From NCBI GenBank assembly GCA_965120375.1, contig CBCPMW010000004.1, positions 1-51,722 on the forward strand: a stretch of DNA of 51,722 bases, written 5' to 3'. The stretch is from CASPLG01 sp965120375 (GTDB taxonomy: Bacteria > Bacillota > Clostridia > Oscillospirales > Acutalibacteraceae). The position numbers and the translations under genes are program-made. The notes under the pieces are model-generated. The model had not been told where the DNA came from. It did not search any database and saw nothing but the letters and a program-made list of their open reading frames with translations. Positions 15,698 through 23,875 of this stretch are shown piece after piece (the first letter of the stretch is position 1; every line of letters starts with the position of its first letter).

Positions 15698-17067
15698 CCG
15701 CAGTCAACCGCCTTGAACACAGGGTCTTTTCCTTCATGCTTTTGTCTGGAATAATCAGAAAGACATCTAATTGCTCTGTCAGAAATAAGTAAAATTGCGA
15801 CTATGTTTACTATTGACATAAACCCCATACATACATCGGCGCAGTTCCATGCAAGCTCTGAACTTGCAATCATTCCCCAAAATACGGGTAAAATGCAAAG
15901 AGCTCTGAATACAAATAAAATTTTACTAGAATTATTTATAAAAAGCATATTTGCTTCTGAATAACAGTGATTTCCTATTATTGAACTGAATGCAAAAAGA
16001 AAAATTGAAATAGAAATAAAATGAATTCCTATAGGTCCGAGAGAGTTACTGAGTGACTGCTGAACAATTTGGATACCTTCTTGGCTTGAATTTAAATTTA
16101 CACCCGATGCCATGATTATAAATGCCGTTGTAGTGCAGATGATAGTATCTATAAAAACAGAAATTATTTGAGCGAGGCCCTGTTTCACTGGATGAGAAAC
16201 CGATGCTGTTGCAGCAGCATTTGGTGCACTTCCCATACCAGCTTCATTTGAATACAGTCCTCTTTTTATCCCAATTAAAAGGACACTTCCACCGAACCCA
16301 GAAAAAATAGATTTAAAATCCATAGCATCTTTTATAATATAGCTAATTAATCCGGGAAGCTTGTCCAGATTTATAAAAATAATATAAAGTCCAACTCCTA
16401 TGTACAAAGATGCCATTACAGGAACAATAAATGCAGAAATAAATCCAACTCTATGTATTCCACCAAAAATTATAAGAGCAAATAAAACAGATAAAACTAT
16501 ACCAATAGCATGCGGCCAAATAGTTTTAACATAATTTGGTACGTAATATTCGAGCGATGCTGAAATTTGGTGCGCCTGAAGAGCATTAAACCCAAATGAA
16601 AAGCAAACTATTAAAAAACAAGAAAACATAACCCCAAGTTTCCTTTTTCCGAGGGCACTTTGGATATAATAAGCCGGTCCGCCACGAAATGATACGTTAT
16701 CGCTGTTTGGAACTTTATATATTTGCGCTAAAGTACTTTCTATAAAGGCCGACGCTGAACCAAGTATTGACATTACCCACATCCAAAAAACCGCTCCTGG
16801 TCCCCCAGTGATTAAAGCCGTAGCAATTCCTGCAATGTTTCCAGTTCCAACCCTAGATGCGGTTGAAATCATTAAAGCTTGGAATGATGAAACTTTTTTC
16901 CCGGGAGATTTTTCAGGAAGTAACCTAATCGCTTCTGCAAAATATCTTATCTGTACAAATTTAGTTGCAAGTGAAAAATATACACCACAAATTACTAATA
17001 GTCCCACTAAAATATACACATAAAGAAAATCATTCAGAACCGACAAAAAACTATTAATTTGAGTCAT
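15670..17067 (-). CDS. Sodium:alanine symporter (AGCS family)
   Basis: A 465-residue membrane protein with about ten or eleven hydrophobic segments. It shows the family blocks: SRVGTGNIAGIATALITGGPGAVFWMWV, then IESTLAQIYK, FRGGPAYYIQ and GLYSNEAGMGSAPNAAATA. AGCS proteins import alanine or glycine with sodium. I choose ATG 17067, with GGGAGGTAAG eight bases upstream, over the in-frame codon at 17088. The C-terminal residues KDTHLWR are encoded within the plus-strand terminator hairpin. It is transcribed away from the yajC group but on the same strand, 55 bases after the TIGR04086 gene. Confidence 0.92.
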   Translation of the reverse strand: MTQINSFLSVLNDFLYVYILVGLLVICGVYFSLATKFVQIRYFAEAIRLLPEKSPGKKVSSFQALMISTASRVGTGNIAGIATALITGGPGAVFWMWVMSILGSASAFIESTLAQIYKVPNSDNVSFRGGPAYYIQSALGKRKLGVMFSCFLIVCFSFGFNALQAHQISASLEYYVPNYVKTIWPHAIGIVLSVLFALIIFGGIHRVGFISAFIVPVMASLYIGVGLYIIFINLDKLPGLISYIIKDAMDFKSIFSGFGGSVLLIGIKRGLYSNEAGMGSAPNAAATASVSHPVKQGLAQIISVFIDTIICTTTAFIIMASGVNLNSSQEGIQIVQQSLSNSLGPIGIHFISISIFLFAFSSIIGNHCYSEANMLFINNSSKILFVFRALCILPVFWGMIASSELAWNCADVCMGFMSIVNIVAILLISDRAIRCLSDYSRQKHEGKDPVFKAVDCGIKDTHLWR

Positions 17068-17122
17068 ATACTTACCTCCCAATTTCAACTGCTAAGATTA
17101 TAACACAAATTTTCCCTTATTT

Positions 17123-17539
17123 TTATAAATAAATTTTATTTTTCTTCTTTTTGTTTACGCTGATTATCCCTCCAACAGCTCCAGAAATCAGCATGCTAAC
17201 AAATCTTATAAATGTAATGATACTTAAGTTTTCTCCAGAAAAAATTAACCCTACGAAGAAAATAAAAACAAACATAAGAAAAGACGAAATTAGGCCCAAA
17301 ATCATCCCTTTTTCTTTTAAAACATAAGCTGAAACGTAACCTGAGAAAAATGAACCTATTATTGGGCAAAGAAGCATAAAATAATAAAAAAATTTATTCG
17401 GAGTGGTTTGACTTTGTGAAAAAACAGTGGATATAAGCAAAATTAAAACTACACAAGTAAAAAAACCCGAAATTACCCCTGAAAAAATTGCCGGTAGAAA
17501 CCCTAATTTTAATTTTTTTCTTTTTTTATGTACTGCCAC
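17123..17539 (-). CDS. TIGR04086-type membrane protein
   Basis: A 138-residue protein with a basic N-terminus, four hydrophobic helices and a lysine-rich C-terminus. Proteins of this family sit beside yajC in many Clostridia, and that is the arrangement here (yajC lies 97 bases upstream, with a hairpin terminator between). The function is unknown. The location next to a Sec accessory gene hints at a membrane role but does not prove one. Confidence 0.7.
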   Translation of the reverse strand: MAVHKKRKKLKLGFLPAIFSGVISGFFTCVVLILLISTVFSQSQTTPNKFFYYFMLLCPIIGSFFSGYVSAYVLKEKGMILGLISSFLMFVFIFFVGLIFSGENLSIITFIRFVSMLISGAVGGIISVNKKKKNKIYL

Positions 17540-17559
17540 TTGTTACTGCACTCCTTAAT

Positions 17560-17597
17560 AGAAAAATATCACAAGAACCTAAAATCCTTGTGATATT
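17560..17597 (-). terminator. Terminator after yajC
   Basis: An 11-bp stem (17565-17575 with 17587-17597), followed on the minus strand by TTTTTC. It separates yajC from the TIGR04086 gene. Confidence 0.8.
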
Positions 17598-17636
17598 AAT
17601 ATTCAAGATACGACCAAGGTTATGCCTAAATTATCT

Positions 17637-17957
17637 TTACTCTTTTACCTCTCTAGACACCTTTTCAGTAGTATTTATTTGTGCGATCGCCCATTTTTTT
17701 ATTCTTATTTTTTCAGTTCCACTTTCTATAACTACAGAGTCAGCTGAATCTTTTATGCTTATAACTTTACCAACTATCCCTCCGATTGTTGTTACGTCGT
17801 CTCCAATCTGTAAATTATTTCTCATTTGCTCTTCTTCTTTTCTCTTTTTTTGCTGAGGTCTTAAAAGGAAAAAGTACATACCGCCCATCACTGCAGCATA
17901 AACTGGAATTGCTCCTAAAAGTTGACCTAAGTGACCTGCTTCGGCAAAATTAAACAT
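17637..17957 (-). CDS. yajC: Preprotein translocase accessory subunit YajC
   Basis: A 106-residue protein with one membrane helix (about 13-31, IPVYAAVMGGMYFFLLRPQQ) followed by the typical RPQQKK boundary. The cytoplasmic domain carries the signature LQIGDDVTTIGGIVGKVISI. YajC joins SecDF and SecYEG in protein export. GGAGGTTG precedes the ATG. secD and secF are not in the window. Confidence 0.95.
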   Translation of the reverse strand: MFNFAEAGHLGQLLGAIPVYAAVMGGMYFFLLRPQQKKRKEEEQMRNNLQIGDDVTTIGGIVGKVISIKDSADSVVIESGTEKIRIKKWAIAQINTTEKVSREVKE

Positions 17958-17977
17958 ATAACAACCTCCAAATAAAA

Positions 17978-18018
17978 TTACATGTATTTATTATACCACA
18001 TGTAAATAATTTTTTAAA
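17978..18018 (-). promoter_or_regulatory. yajC promoter flanked by an inverted repeat
   Basis: Minus strand: TTTAAA (18013-18018), 17 bases, extended TGgTATAAT (17990-17998). The 8-bp inverted repeat TTACATGT (17978-17985) / ACATGTAA (17998-18005) brackets the -10, as an operator might. Confidence 0.5.
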
Positions 18019-18031
18019 CACTATAAATTTA

Positions 18032-19726
18032 TTACATTTTTTCTGGTGTTGATATGTTAAACATATTTAATATATTTCTTATTATAGTTCTGACGTATCC
18101 GCACAAAGAAAGCCTTGCGTACATAATCGCTGGATCGTCGCACATTACCTTGCAAGTAGAATAAAATTTATGAAACAAGTTTGCAAGAGTTATAACATAT
18201 CTTGTAATTTTTGTCGGATCATAATTTTTTGCAGATCTTATCATATCAGTTGTAAGAGTTGCCATATGAAAGATCAGTTCCCTTTCTTCTTTCGTGTCAA
18301 GCAAGGAAAAATCCAAATTTTTATTGTTCATATTTTCAATTAATTCTTTTGCACACAAGTTAAATATACTGCAAATTCTGGCGTGCGCATACTGAACGTA
18401 ATAAACTGGATTTTCAGCGTCACTTTTTACAGCTAAATCTAAGTCAAAGTCCATTGCTCCTCCAGCTTCGTACATGTTAAAAATAAATCTAGCTGCATCG
18501 GAACTGACTTCGTCTAACAAATCTGAAAGATAAACTGCTGTGCCAGACCGTTTACTCATTTTTATAACTTCTTTACCTTTAACGAGTCTAACTAATTGTA
18601 CAAGAAGAATTTGAAGTCTTTCTGGATCTATTCCAAGTGCTGCCATTGCACCTTGCATCCTTGCCACATGACCGTGATGATCAGCTCCAACTATATCTAT
18701 ACATAGATCAAATTTACGCTTTATTAGTTTGTTTCTGTGATACGCTATGTCGGCGGCAAAATACGTTGGGATCCCGTTGTTTCTCACTAAAACTTCATCT
18801 TTCTCCGATCCAAAAAGTGTCGCTTTATACCAAAGTGCTCCGTCAGCTTCATATGTATACCCTTTTGTCTTTAAAGTGTTTATAACGTCGTCAACTTCGC
18901 CATTTTTATAAAGATCACTTTCACAGAACCAATTATCGAATTTTATTTTGTATCTTAGCAGATCTTTTTTCATTTTTTCTATGTTTATAGGAAGTGCAAA
19001 GTCACTTAACGCTTTTTTTCTTTCTTTTTCGTCTTTCTCTATGAAACTGCTGCCGCGGACATTTGCAAACTTTTCCGCAAGAGATTTTATGTCGTCGCCA
19101 TGATATCCGTCTTCTGGGAACGGGACTAATTCCTCACCTAAAAATTTTTGCTTATACCTTGCATCCAGTGACCTTGCAAATTTATCGATTTGGTTTCCGG
19201 CATCGTTTATATAAAACTCACGGAAAACATCGTAACCATTAGCTTCTAGTACTGCGGCCAAACAGTCTCCAAAAGCCCCAATTCTAGCATTGCCCATATG
19301 CATAGGACCGGTAGGATTTGCCGATACGAATTCGACCATAACCTTTTTGCCGTTTCCAATATTAGACCTGCCAAACTTTGCTCCTAAATAATCAACTTCT
19401 TCCAGAACTTTTGTGTAAAATTCTTGAGTCAGAAAAAAGTTTATAAACCCGGGTCCTGCAATTTCTACTTTTTCAATTAAACTATTAAGGGATTTTAAGT
19501 CAGAAACTACTATTTTTGCGATTTTAGGCGACGGCATCTTAAAAATTTTAGATGAAATTAAGGCGATATTTGACGAAAGGTCTCCATTTTTTCTGTCGGC
19601 GGGAATTTCCACATTTATCGCGGGAGTTTCTGTAAGTGGTAGAATACCGCTAGAAACTGCGCTGTTTAGTGCATCCCTTATAGAAGACCTGATATTTTCG
19701 ATAACCATAACAAGAACGTTAGACAT
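18032..19726 (-). CDS. argS: Arginyl-tRNA synthetase
   Basis: A 564-residue class I synthetase that charges tRNA-Arg. The Arg-tRNA N-terminal domain comes first, then the HIGH-type motif PTGPMHMGNARIGAFGD, GADHHGHVARMQ and the KMSKS-type motif KMSKRSGTAVYLSDLL, and last the DALR anticodon-binding domain. AAAGGAG lies eight bases before ATG 19726, inside the end of the DUF1934 gene, so the genes are translationally close. The order murI, DUF1934, argS on one strand is common in Clostridia. Confidence 0.96.
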   Translation of the reverse strand: MSNVLVMVIENIRSSIRDALNSAVSSGILPLTETPAINVEIPADRKNGDLSSNIALISSKIFKMPSPKIAKIVVSDLKSLNSLIEKVEIAGPGFINFFLTQEFYTKVLEEVDYLGAKFGRSNIGNGKKVMVEFVSANPTGPMHMGNARIGAFGDCLAAVLEANGYDVFREFYINDAGNQIDKFARSLDARYKQKFLGEELVPFPEDGYHGDDIKSLAEKFANVRGSSFIEKDEKERKKALSDFALPINIEKMKKDLLRYKIKFDNWFCESDLYKNGEVDDVINTLKTKGYTYEADGALWYKATLFGSEKDEVLVRNNGIPTYFAADIAYHRNKLIKRKFDLCIDIVGADHHGHVARMQGAMAALGIDPERLQILLVQLVRLVKGKEVIKMSKRSGTAVYLSDLLDEVSSDAARFIFNMYEAGGAMDFDLDLAVKSDAENPVYYVQYAHARICSIFNLCAKELIENMNNKNLDFSLLDTKEERELIFHMATLTTDMIRSAKNYDPTKITRYVITLANLFHKFYSTCKVMCDDPAIMYARLSLCGYVRTIIRNILNMFNISTPEKM

Positions 19727-19727
19727 T

Positions 19728-20156
19728 TTAATTCTCCTTTACCTTTATGCAGACTTCATTTTCAGATACTGTACTCGAATTTATATCCATAGAGTATTCA
19801 AGTCGTAAAAAAGCTGATTTTTTTTCATGTTTAAACTCTATAGATTTCGTATAAAATCCCATACTTAACATTCCGTTTTCTGTTTGATATTGGCTGTAAT
19901 GCCTTTTACCTTTCTCAAGTATAAGTTTGGTTTTAACTGAACCAATTTTCGTGATTATAACTAGATCTTGCGACTCTACATTAATGAAACACAAATCGCC
20001 TTCTTTGTAGTTAAGTTCAGGGTTGACCTCTTGGTAAGTTATCAAATATTTTCCGTTTTCTTCTTTGTAAGTTCCCCTTGATATGAACTTCAAACTATTT
20101 TGTTCGTCATTAATTTTCTGTTTGTTAACAATAAATATTACAATTTCTCTTTCCAT
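19728..20156 (-). CDS. DUF1934 (YwiB-like) small beta-barrel protein
   Basis: About 142 residues. The protein is soluble and beta-rich (SRGTYKEENGKYLITYQEVN, then KTKLILEKGKRHYSQY and NGMLSMGFYTKSIEF), which fits the lipocalin-like DUF1934 family found next to argS in Bacillus and Clostridia. Function is unknown. ATG 20156 fits best: GGAG lies six bases upstream and the frame then just clears the murI stop. ATGs at 20162 and 20168 overlap the binding site. It sits between murI and argS as part of one operon. Confidence 0.75.
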   Translation of the reverse strand: MEREIVIFIVNKQKINDEQNSLKFISRGTYKEENGKYLITYQEVNPELNYKEGDLCFINVESQDLVIITKIGSVKTKLILEKGKRHYSQYQTENGMLSMGFYTKSIEFKHEKKSAFLRLEYSMDINSSTVSENEVCIKVKEN

Positions 20157-20158
20157 CT

Positions 20159-20974
20159 TCATCTCCATTTGCTTATATCGACTACTTCTACATTTTTACC
20201 TATATCCAATTGCAAAAATAAATTTGCGGTTTTTACGAAATTTTCTTTGCTGCCACTTATAAATATATTTATTTTCCCCCTTTTACTTTTTGAAGATTTT
20301 AGATTTTTTTCTTGAAGAAAACTAAAAATTTTTTCAGCTGCTTCCTTTCCCGGTTCAACTAGATTTACTTTTGTTCCTATTATAGATTTTATTACATCCT
20401 TTATTATCGGGTAATGCGTACATCCAAGTATTATAGTGTCTATTGACGAATTTTTGAAGTCGTTTAGGTATTTTTCTGCATAGTTAACTAAAATTTTACT
20501 AGACATATCAATATGCCCAGTTTCAATCAAAGGAACGAATTCTGGACATTCTTGTTGTTTTACATAAACTTGTGGCAATAGCTTTATTAGCCTGTTTTTA
20601 TATGAATTGCTTTTTATCGTCGATTCTGTCCCGATTACTCCGATTCGTTTGTTTTTGGTGGTCCTTATGGCTGCGCTGCAAGCTGCATTTACAACTCCTA
20701 TAAACGGAACACTCGCGTTTAATGTTTTAAAATCGACAACTGAACTTATTGTGCCACAGGCAGCTAAAGCAATTTTTACACCACTGTTTACCAAAAATGA
20801 TAAATTTTGCCTAGCGTACGTAGTCAAAGTTTCAATTTTTTTGTCACCATAAGGAACACGGCTTGTATCCCCAAAATAAACTATATCTTCATTTGGCATT
20901 AATCTTGCAATTTCTTTTAATGCAGTAAGACCACCTAACCCAGAATCAAATATCCCAATGGGTTTGTCCCGCAT
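20159..20974 (-). CDS. murI: Glutamate racemase
   Basis: A 271-residue cofactor-independent racemase that supplies D-glutamate for peptidoglycan. N-terminal block GIFDSGLGGLTALKEI, then YFGDTSRVPYG. The two catalytic cysteines lie in ALAACGTISS and ILGCTHYPI. The first motif reads ACGT where the usual form is ACNT, so the residue after the Cys is Gly. The Cys itself is kept. GGGGGAAAA precedes the ATG. It is 38 bases downstream of ddl, the next step of the cell-wall precursor route. Confidence 0.95.
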   Translation of the reverse strand: MRDKPIGIFDSGLGGLTALKEIARLMPNEDIVYFGDTSRVPYGDKKIETLTTYARQNLSFLVNSGVKIALAACGTISSVVDFKTLNASVPFIGVVNAACSAAIRTTKNKRIGVIGTESTIKSNSYKNRLIKLLPQVYVKQQECPEFVPLIETGHIDMSSKILVNYAEKYLNDFKNSSIDTIILGCTHYPIIKDVIKSIIGTKVNLVEPGKEAAEKIFSFLQEKNLKSSKSKRGKINIFISGSKENFVKTANLFLQLDIGKNVEVVDISKWR

Positions 20975-21012
20975 TTTGATTTTCCCCCATTTTAAAATTA
21001 TTTTTTAGACAT

Positions 21013-22128
21013 CTAAATATTGTTCTTGCAAAGGCAAAGGTCTTTCTTACGAAGTTTTTTTTGCTTTTCAAGTGCAAGTTTGATTATTTTATCAATTAAG
21101 CTGGGAAAATCAATTCCGTAATGTTGCATAAGTTTAGGGTACATGCTAATTGGAGTAAAACCTGGGAATGTGTTGATTTCATTTAAAAATATTTCTGATG
21201 TTTTAGAATCGACTAAAAAATCAACTCTTGCAAGGCCTTGACATCCAGTAATTTTGTAAGCTTTTCTTGCTATAATTTTAATTTTTTCAGAAAGACTACT
21301 TGAGATTCTTGCCGGGATAAAAAGCTCAGAAGAGCTATCTATATATTTTGCGTCATATGTATAAAACTCTGCACCAGGGACAATTTCTCCAGGTTCTGAA
21401 ACTATAATTTCATCGTTCCCTAAAACAGCACACTCAATCTCTTTCCCTTCTATCGCCTGCTCTACAATAATTTTTTTGTCTTCATTTTTTGCAGTTTCTA
21501 TAGCAAAAATAAGATCGTTTCTATTTTTAGCTTTACTAATTCCAACTGAAGAACCTGAACTTGAAGGTTTGACAAACAAAGGGTAATTTTCTAGACTCGA
21601 TTCTATTTGCGCTATAATTTCATTTTCATTTTCTTTAAATTCGTCGTAAAAAAACCAGAAAAATTTAGGTTTTTTTACGCCTTTGCTTGTAAGTAAAGTT
21701 GCCGTAGCAGTCTTATCCATGCAAATTACACATGAACCGGCATCACAACCAGCGCAAGCTATCCCAGATGATGAGAAAAGCCCTTGAATTTTTCCATCTT
21801 CTCCGTTTTGACCATGAAGTGCCGGTATAACCACATCAACACTAATTTTTTTTATTTCCTCTCCATCTAAAACCACGAAAGCTGGATCTTTTGAATCTAG
21901 CAAGACTGAAACTTTTTGATTTTCAGGATTTTTTTCCCATTCTCCATTTAAAATTTCATCTATAGTTCCTTTATACAGATACCAAGTACCTGATTTTGTT
22001 ATCCCTATTGTAAAGATGTTATATTTTCTCGGAGACAGATTTTCTAAAATTGCACAGGCTGAAATCCTGGAAATTTCATGTTCTGAAGATATACCCCCGA
22101 ATAACAAAGCAACACTAAGTTTATTCAT
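21013..22128 (-). CDS. ddl: D-alanine-D-alanine ligase
   Basis: A 371-residue ATP-grasp enzyme that joins two D-alanines for the peptidoglycan stem. N-terminal FGGISSEHEISRISA, ALHGQNGEDGKIQG, the ATP-grasp lid FVKPSSSGSSVGISK, the omega loop EFYTYDAKYID, and the metal ligands ARVDFLV and FLNEINTFPGFT. The loop Tyr fits D-Ala rather than D-lactate ligases (inference from the family). AAAGAGG precedes the ATG. It appears to be the first gene of the ddl-murI-DUF1934-argS operon. Confidence 0.95.
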   Translation of the reverse strand: MNKLSVALLFGGISSEHEISRISACAILENLSPRKYNIFTIGITKSGTWYLYKGTIDEILNGEWEKNPENQKVSVLLDSKDPAFVVLDGEEIKKISVDVVIPALHGQNGEDGKIQGLFSSSGIACAGCDAGSCVICMDKTATATLLTSKGVKKPKFFWFFYDEFKENENEIIAQIESSLENYPLFVKPSSSGSSVGISKAKNRNDLIFAIETAKNEDKKIIVEQAIEGKEIECAVLGNDEIIVSEPGEIVPGAEFYTYDAKYIDSSSELFIPARISSSLSEKIKIIARKAYKITGCQGLARVDFLVDSKTSEIFLNEINTFPGFTPISMYPKLMQHYGIDFPSLIDKIIKLALEKQKKLRKKDLCLCKNNI

Positions 22129-22231
22129 TTTTAAGCCTCTTTCTTCATAGAAAAATTAGTATAATTAGAGTTGTTAGTGCAAATAATATTATTTATGTCA
22201 AGTCACAAATAGCCCATGCTAAATACTATGT

Positions 22232-22263
22232 TTTACTATATAATATTAGCACAATATAGTAAA
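22232..22263. repeat. 10-bp perfect inverted repeat
   Basis: TTTACTATAT (22232-22241) and ATATAGTAAA (22254-22263) with 12 bases between. It lies in the divergent region between ddl and the 171-residue protein gene, about 52 bases upstream of the latter's -35. A looser TGCTAA/TTAGCA pair overlaps it. It could be an operator; there is no T run. Confidence 0.4.
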
Positions 22264-22314
22264 TAGGTTCAACAAAAAAATGTAAAAATTTATCGTTTTT
22301 AATCAATATTACTA

Positions 22315-22342
22315 TTGACAAAGCGAAAAATATAATTATAAT
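22315..22342 (+). promoter_or_regulatory. Promoter of the unknown disordered-protein gene
   Basis: TTGACA (22315-22320), 16 bases, TATAAT (22337-22342). The start codon is 66 bases downstream, after GAGGGGG. Confidence 0.65.
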
Positions 22343-22407
22343 ATAGACTTACGTACAGGTGATTCTGTATCTTGTTTCATGTGAAGATAGTGAGGGGGAT
22401 GTAGTGT

Positions 22408-22923
22408 ATGGAGGGAACTGGTTTGTCAGATTTAAATAAAGAGCAGCTTGGGGATCAAAGTGATTGTGAGACTGCTAAGAGTTCTAAAAAGCCGGATTCT
22501 GAAAAGCAAAAAGGCTCTGGTGATGTTGCTGATGAACCGGAAGGGTTGAAGTCTATCGGTGGGTCCTTTTGTAGAAATAGTGCCCAGGATGAGACGGAGA
22601 TTAAAATAAGTGAAGGAACTGTAAATGGCGCTTCTAAACAAGAGGAATTGAGCTCTAAGGGTAACTCCTACACTCAGGCAAATAAAGGTGGATTTAGGAA
22701 TAAAAATAGGCAGGGAAATTTTAAGGGATCTGATAAAGAAAAAAGTGAAGCTGAGAAAAACAGAATTTTTCAAAATCAAATGAGAGCATTTAAACACGAT
22801 AGTTCTGATAAGGTCAGAGAGTACAGGAGTAGGATGACTTTTATGTCTCAAAAAGATAGGAGAAAAATGAAATCTGAAGCTGCAATGAGGAAAAAATATA
22901 GATATAGAAAAGGTAACGGCTAG
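22408..22923 (+). CDS. Unknown hydrophilic, probably disordered protein
   Basis: A 171-residue protein with no hydrophobic segment. The first two thirds are acidic to neutral and rich in Ser, Lys, Glu, Gly and Asn. The last third is strongly basic (ending MRKKYRYRKGNG) and could bind nucleic acid. A strong promoter and GAGGGGG before the ATG support expression. I recognise no domain. Its base composition is close to that of the neighbouring yqeG. A role in RNA or DNA binding is only a guess from charge. Confidence 0.6.
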   Translation: MEGTGLSDLNKEQLGDQSDCETAKSSKKPDSEKQKGSGDVADEPEGLKSIGGSFCRNSAQDETEIKISEGTVNGASKQEELSSKGNSYTQANKGGFRNKNRQGNFKGSDKEKSEAEKNRIFQNQMRAFKHDSSDKVREYRSRMTFMSQKDRRKMKSEAAMRKKYRYRKGNG

Positions 22924-23053
22924 GGTTTGTTGATTTTTTATCGAGCGTGTTCATATTTAAGTGGTTTTGGAGAAGTTTTTCAGGTAATGTTTGTTTTCTC
23001 GTTTTTGATATGGGTTTGTTTTTAGTTATATTATATGTTTTTGGGTGCTTGTG

Positions 23054-23545
23054 ATGTCGATTTTTCGTCCTGACTTGTGTGTTAATAAAGTATCGAGTAT
23101 CAGTAAAGAAGTGTTGGATGATCTGGGTGTAAAAAATATACTTTTGGATATTGACGATACTATCTCTTCTAGTCAAGATTTTTTTGTGGATAAAGAGACA
23201 AAGAATTGGCTGAAAATGCTGGAAGAGTTGTCTGTGAAAGTAGTGATTGTTTCTAATAACTCTTTTGAACGTGTAAAGTATTTTGGGGAAAGTTTACATA
23301 TACCTTATGTATTTAAAGCTCTGAAACCGATGCCGTTTAAGGTGAAAAAGGTGATTGACTCAATTGGTGCAAAGAAAGAAAATACAGTTATTATCGGCGA
23401 TCAAATATTTACGGATGTTTTAGTGTCGAAAATACTAGGAATAAAGTCAGTTTTAGTTGAGCCTATAGGAGAAAGTGGTAAATTTAGTCTTAAATTTAAA
23501 AGGTACTTAGAAAAATTTATAAAAAGTAGTTGGATTAAAAAATAA
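23054..23545 (+). CDS. yqeG: YqeG-family HAD phosphatase
   Basis: A 163-residue HAD superfamily IIIA phosphatase. Motif I is LLDIDDTISS (the two Asp), motif II VVIVSNNS, motif III the Lys in KALKPMP, and motif IV GDQIFTDV. YqeG is conserved in Firmicutes, usually beside yqeH and aroE, and its substrate is not firmly known. I favour ATG 23054 (MSIFRPDLC), close to the family start; a GTG at 23045 is also in frame. The usual neighbours are missing. It may share the transcript of the 171-residue protein 130 bases upstream. Confidence 0.88.
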   Translation: MSIFRPDLCVNKVSSISKEVLDDLGVKNILLDIDDTISSSQDFFVDKETKNWLKMLEELSVKVVIVSNNSFERVKYFGESLHIPYVFKALKPMPFKVKKVIDSIGAKKENTVIIGDQIFTDVLVSKILGIKSVLVEPIGESGKFSLKFKRYLEKFIKSSWIKK

Positions 23546-23623
23546 AATTTTTACCTGGAAATTTGATGTGAGTTTGTGTTATCATACGTTCAGGTTTTAT
23601 TTGTATTTTTTGGGGGGCTTTAA

Positions 23624-23869
23624 ATGGACGACAGGACTATAATGTTTCCTCTTGGGAACGATAAAAAACATAATCTTAGGCAAACTTTATTCGATGTTTA
23701 CCAGGCTTTGGCAGAGAAAGGGTACAATCCAATAAGTCAGATGGTCGGGTATTTGATTTCCGGAGACCCTACTTATATAACGAACTATAAAGATGCAAGG
23801 ACTATTATGTCGCGTCTTGATAGGGATGAGCTCCTAAAAACACTTATAAAATTTTATTTAACTAGTTGA
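23624..23869 (+). CDS. ireB: IreB-family regulatory phosphoprotein (UPF0297/YrzL)
   Basis: An 81-residue protein whose sequence matches the family along its whole length: TIMFPLGNDKKHN, LFDVYQALAEKGYNPI, GYLISGDPTYIT and ARTIMSRLDRDELL. In Enterococcus the homologue is phosphorylated by the Ser/Thr kinase IreK and affects antibiotic tolerance. It is normally followed by ruvX (yrrK). Here the next gene is feoB on the other strand, so the usual pair is broken. TTGGGGGG precedes the ATG. Confidence 0.92.
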   Translation: MDDRTIMFPLGNDKKHNLRQTLFDVYQALAEKGYNPISQMVGYLISGDPTYITNYKDARTIMSRLDRDELLKTLIKFYLTS

Positions 23870-23875
23870 TTTGTA

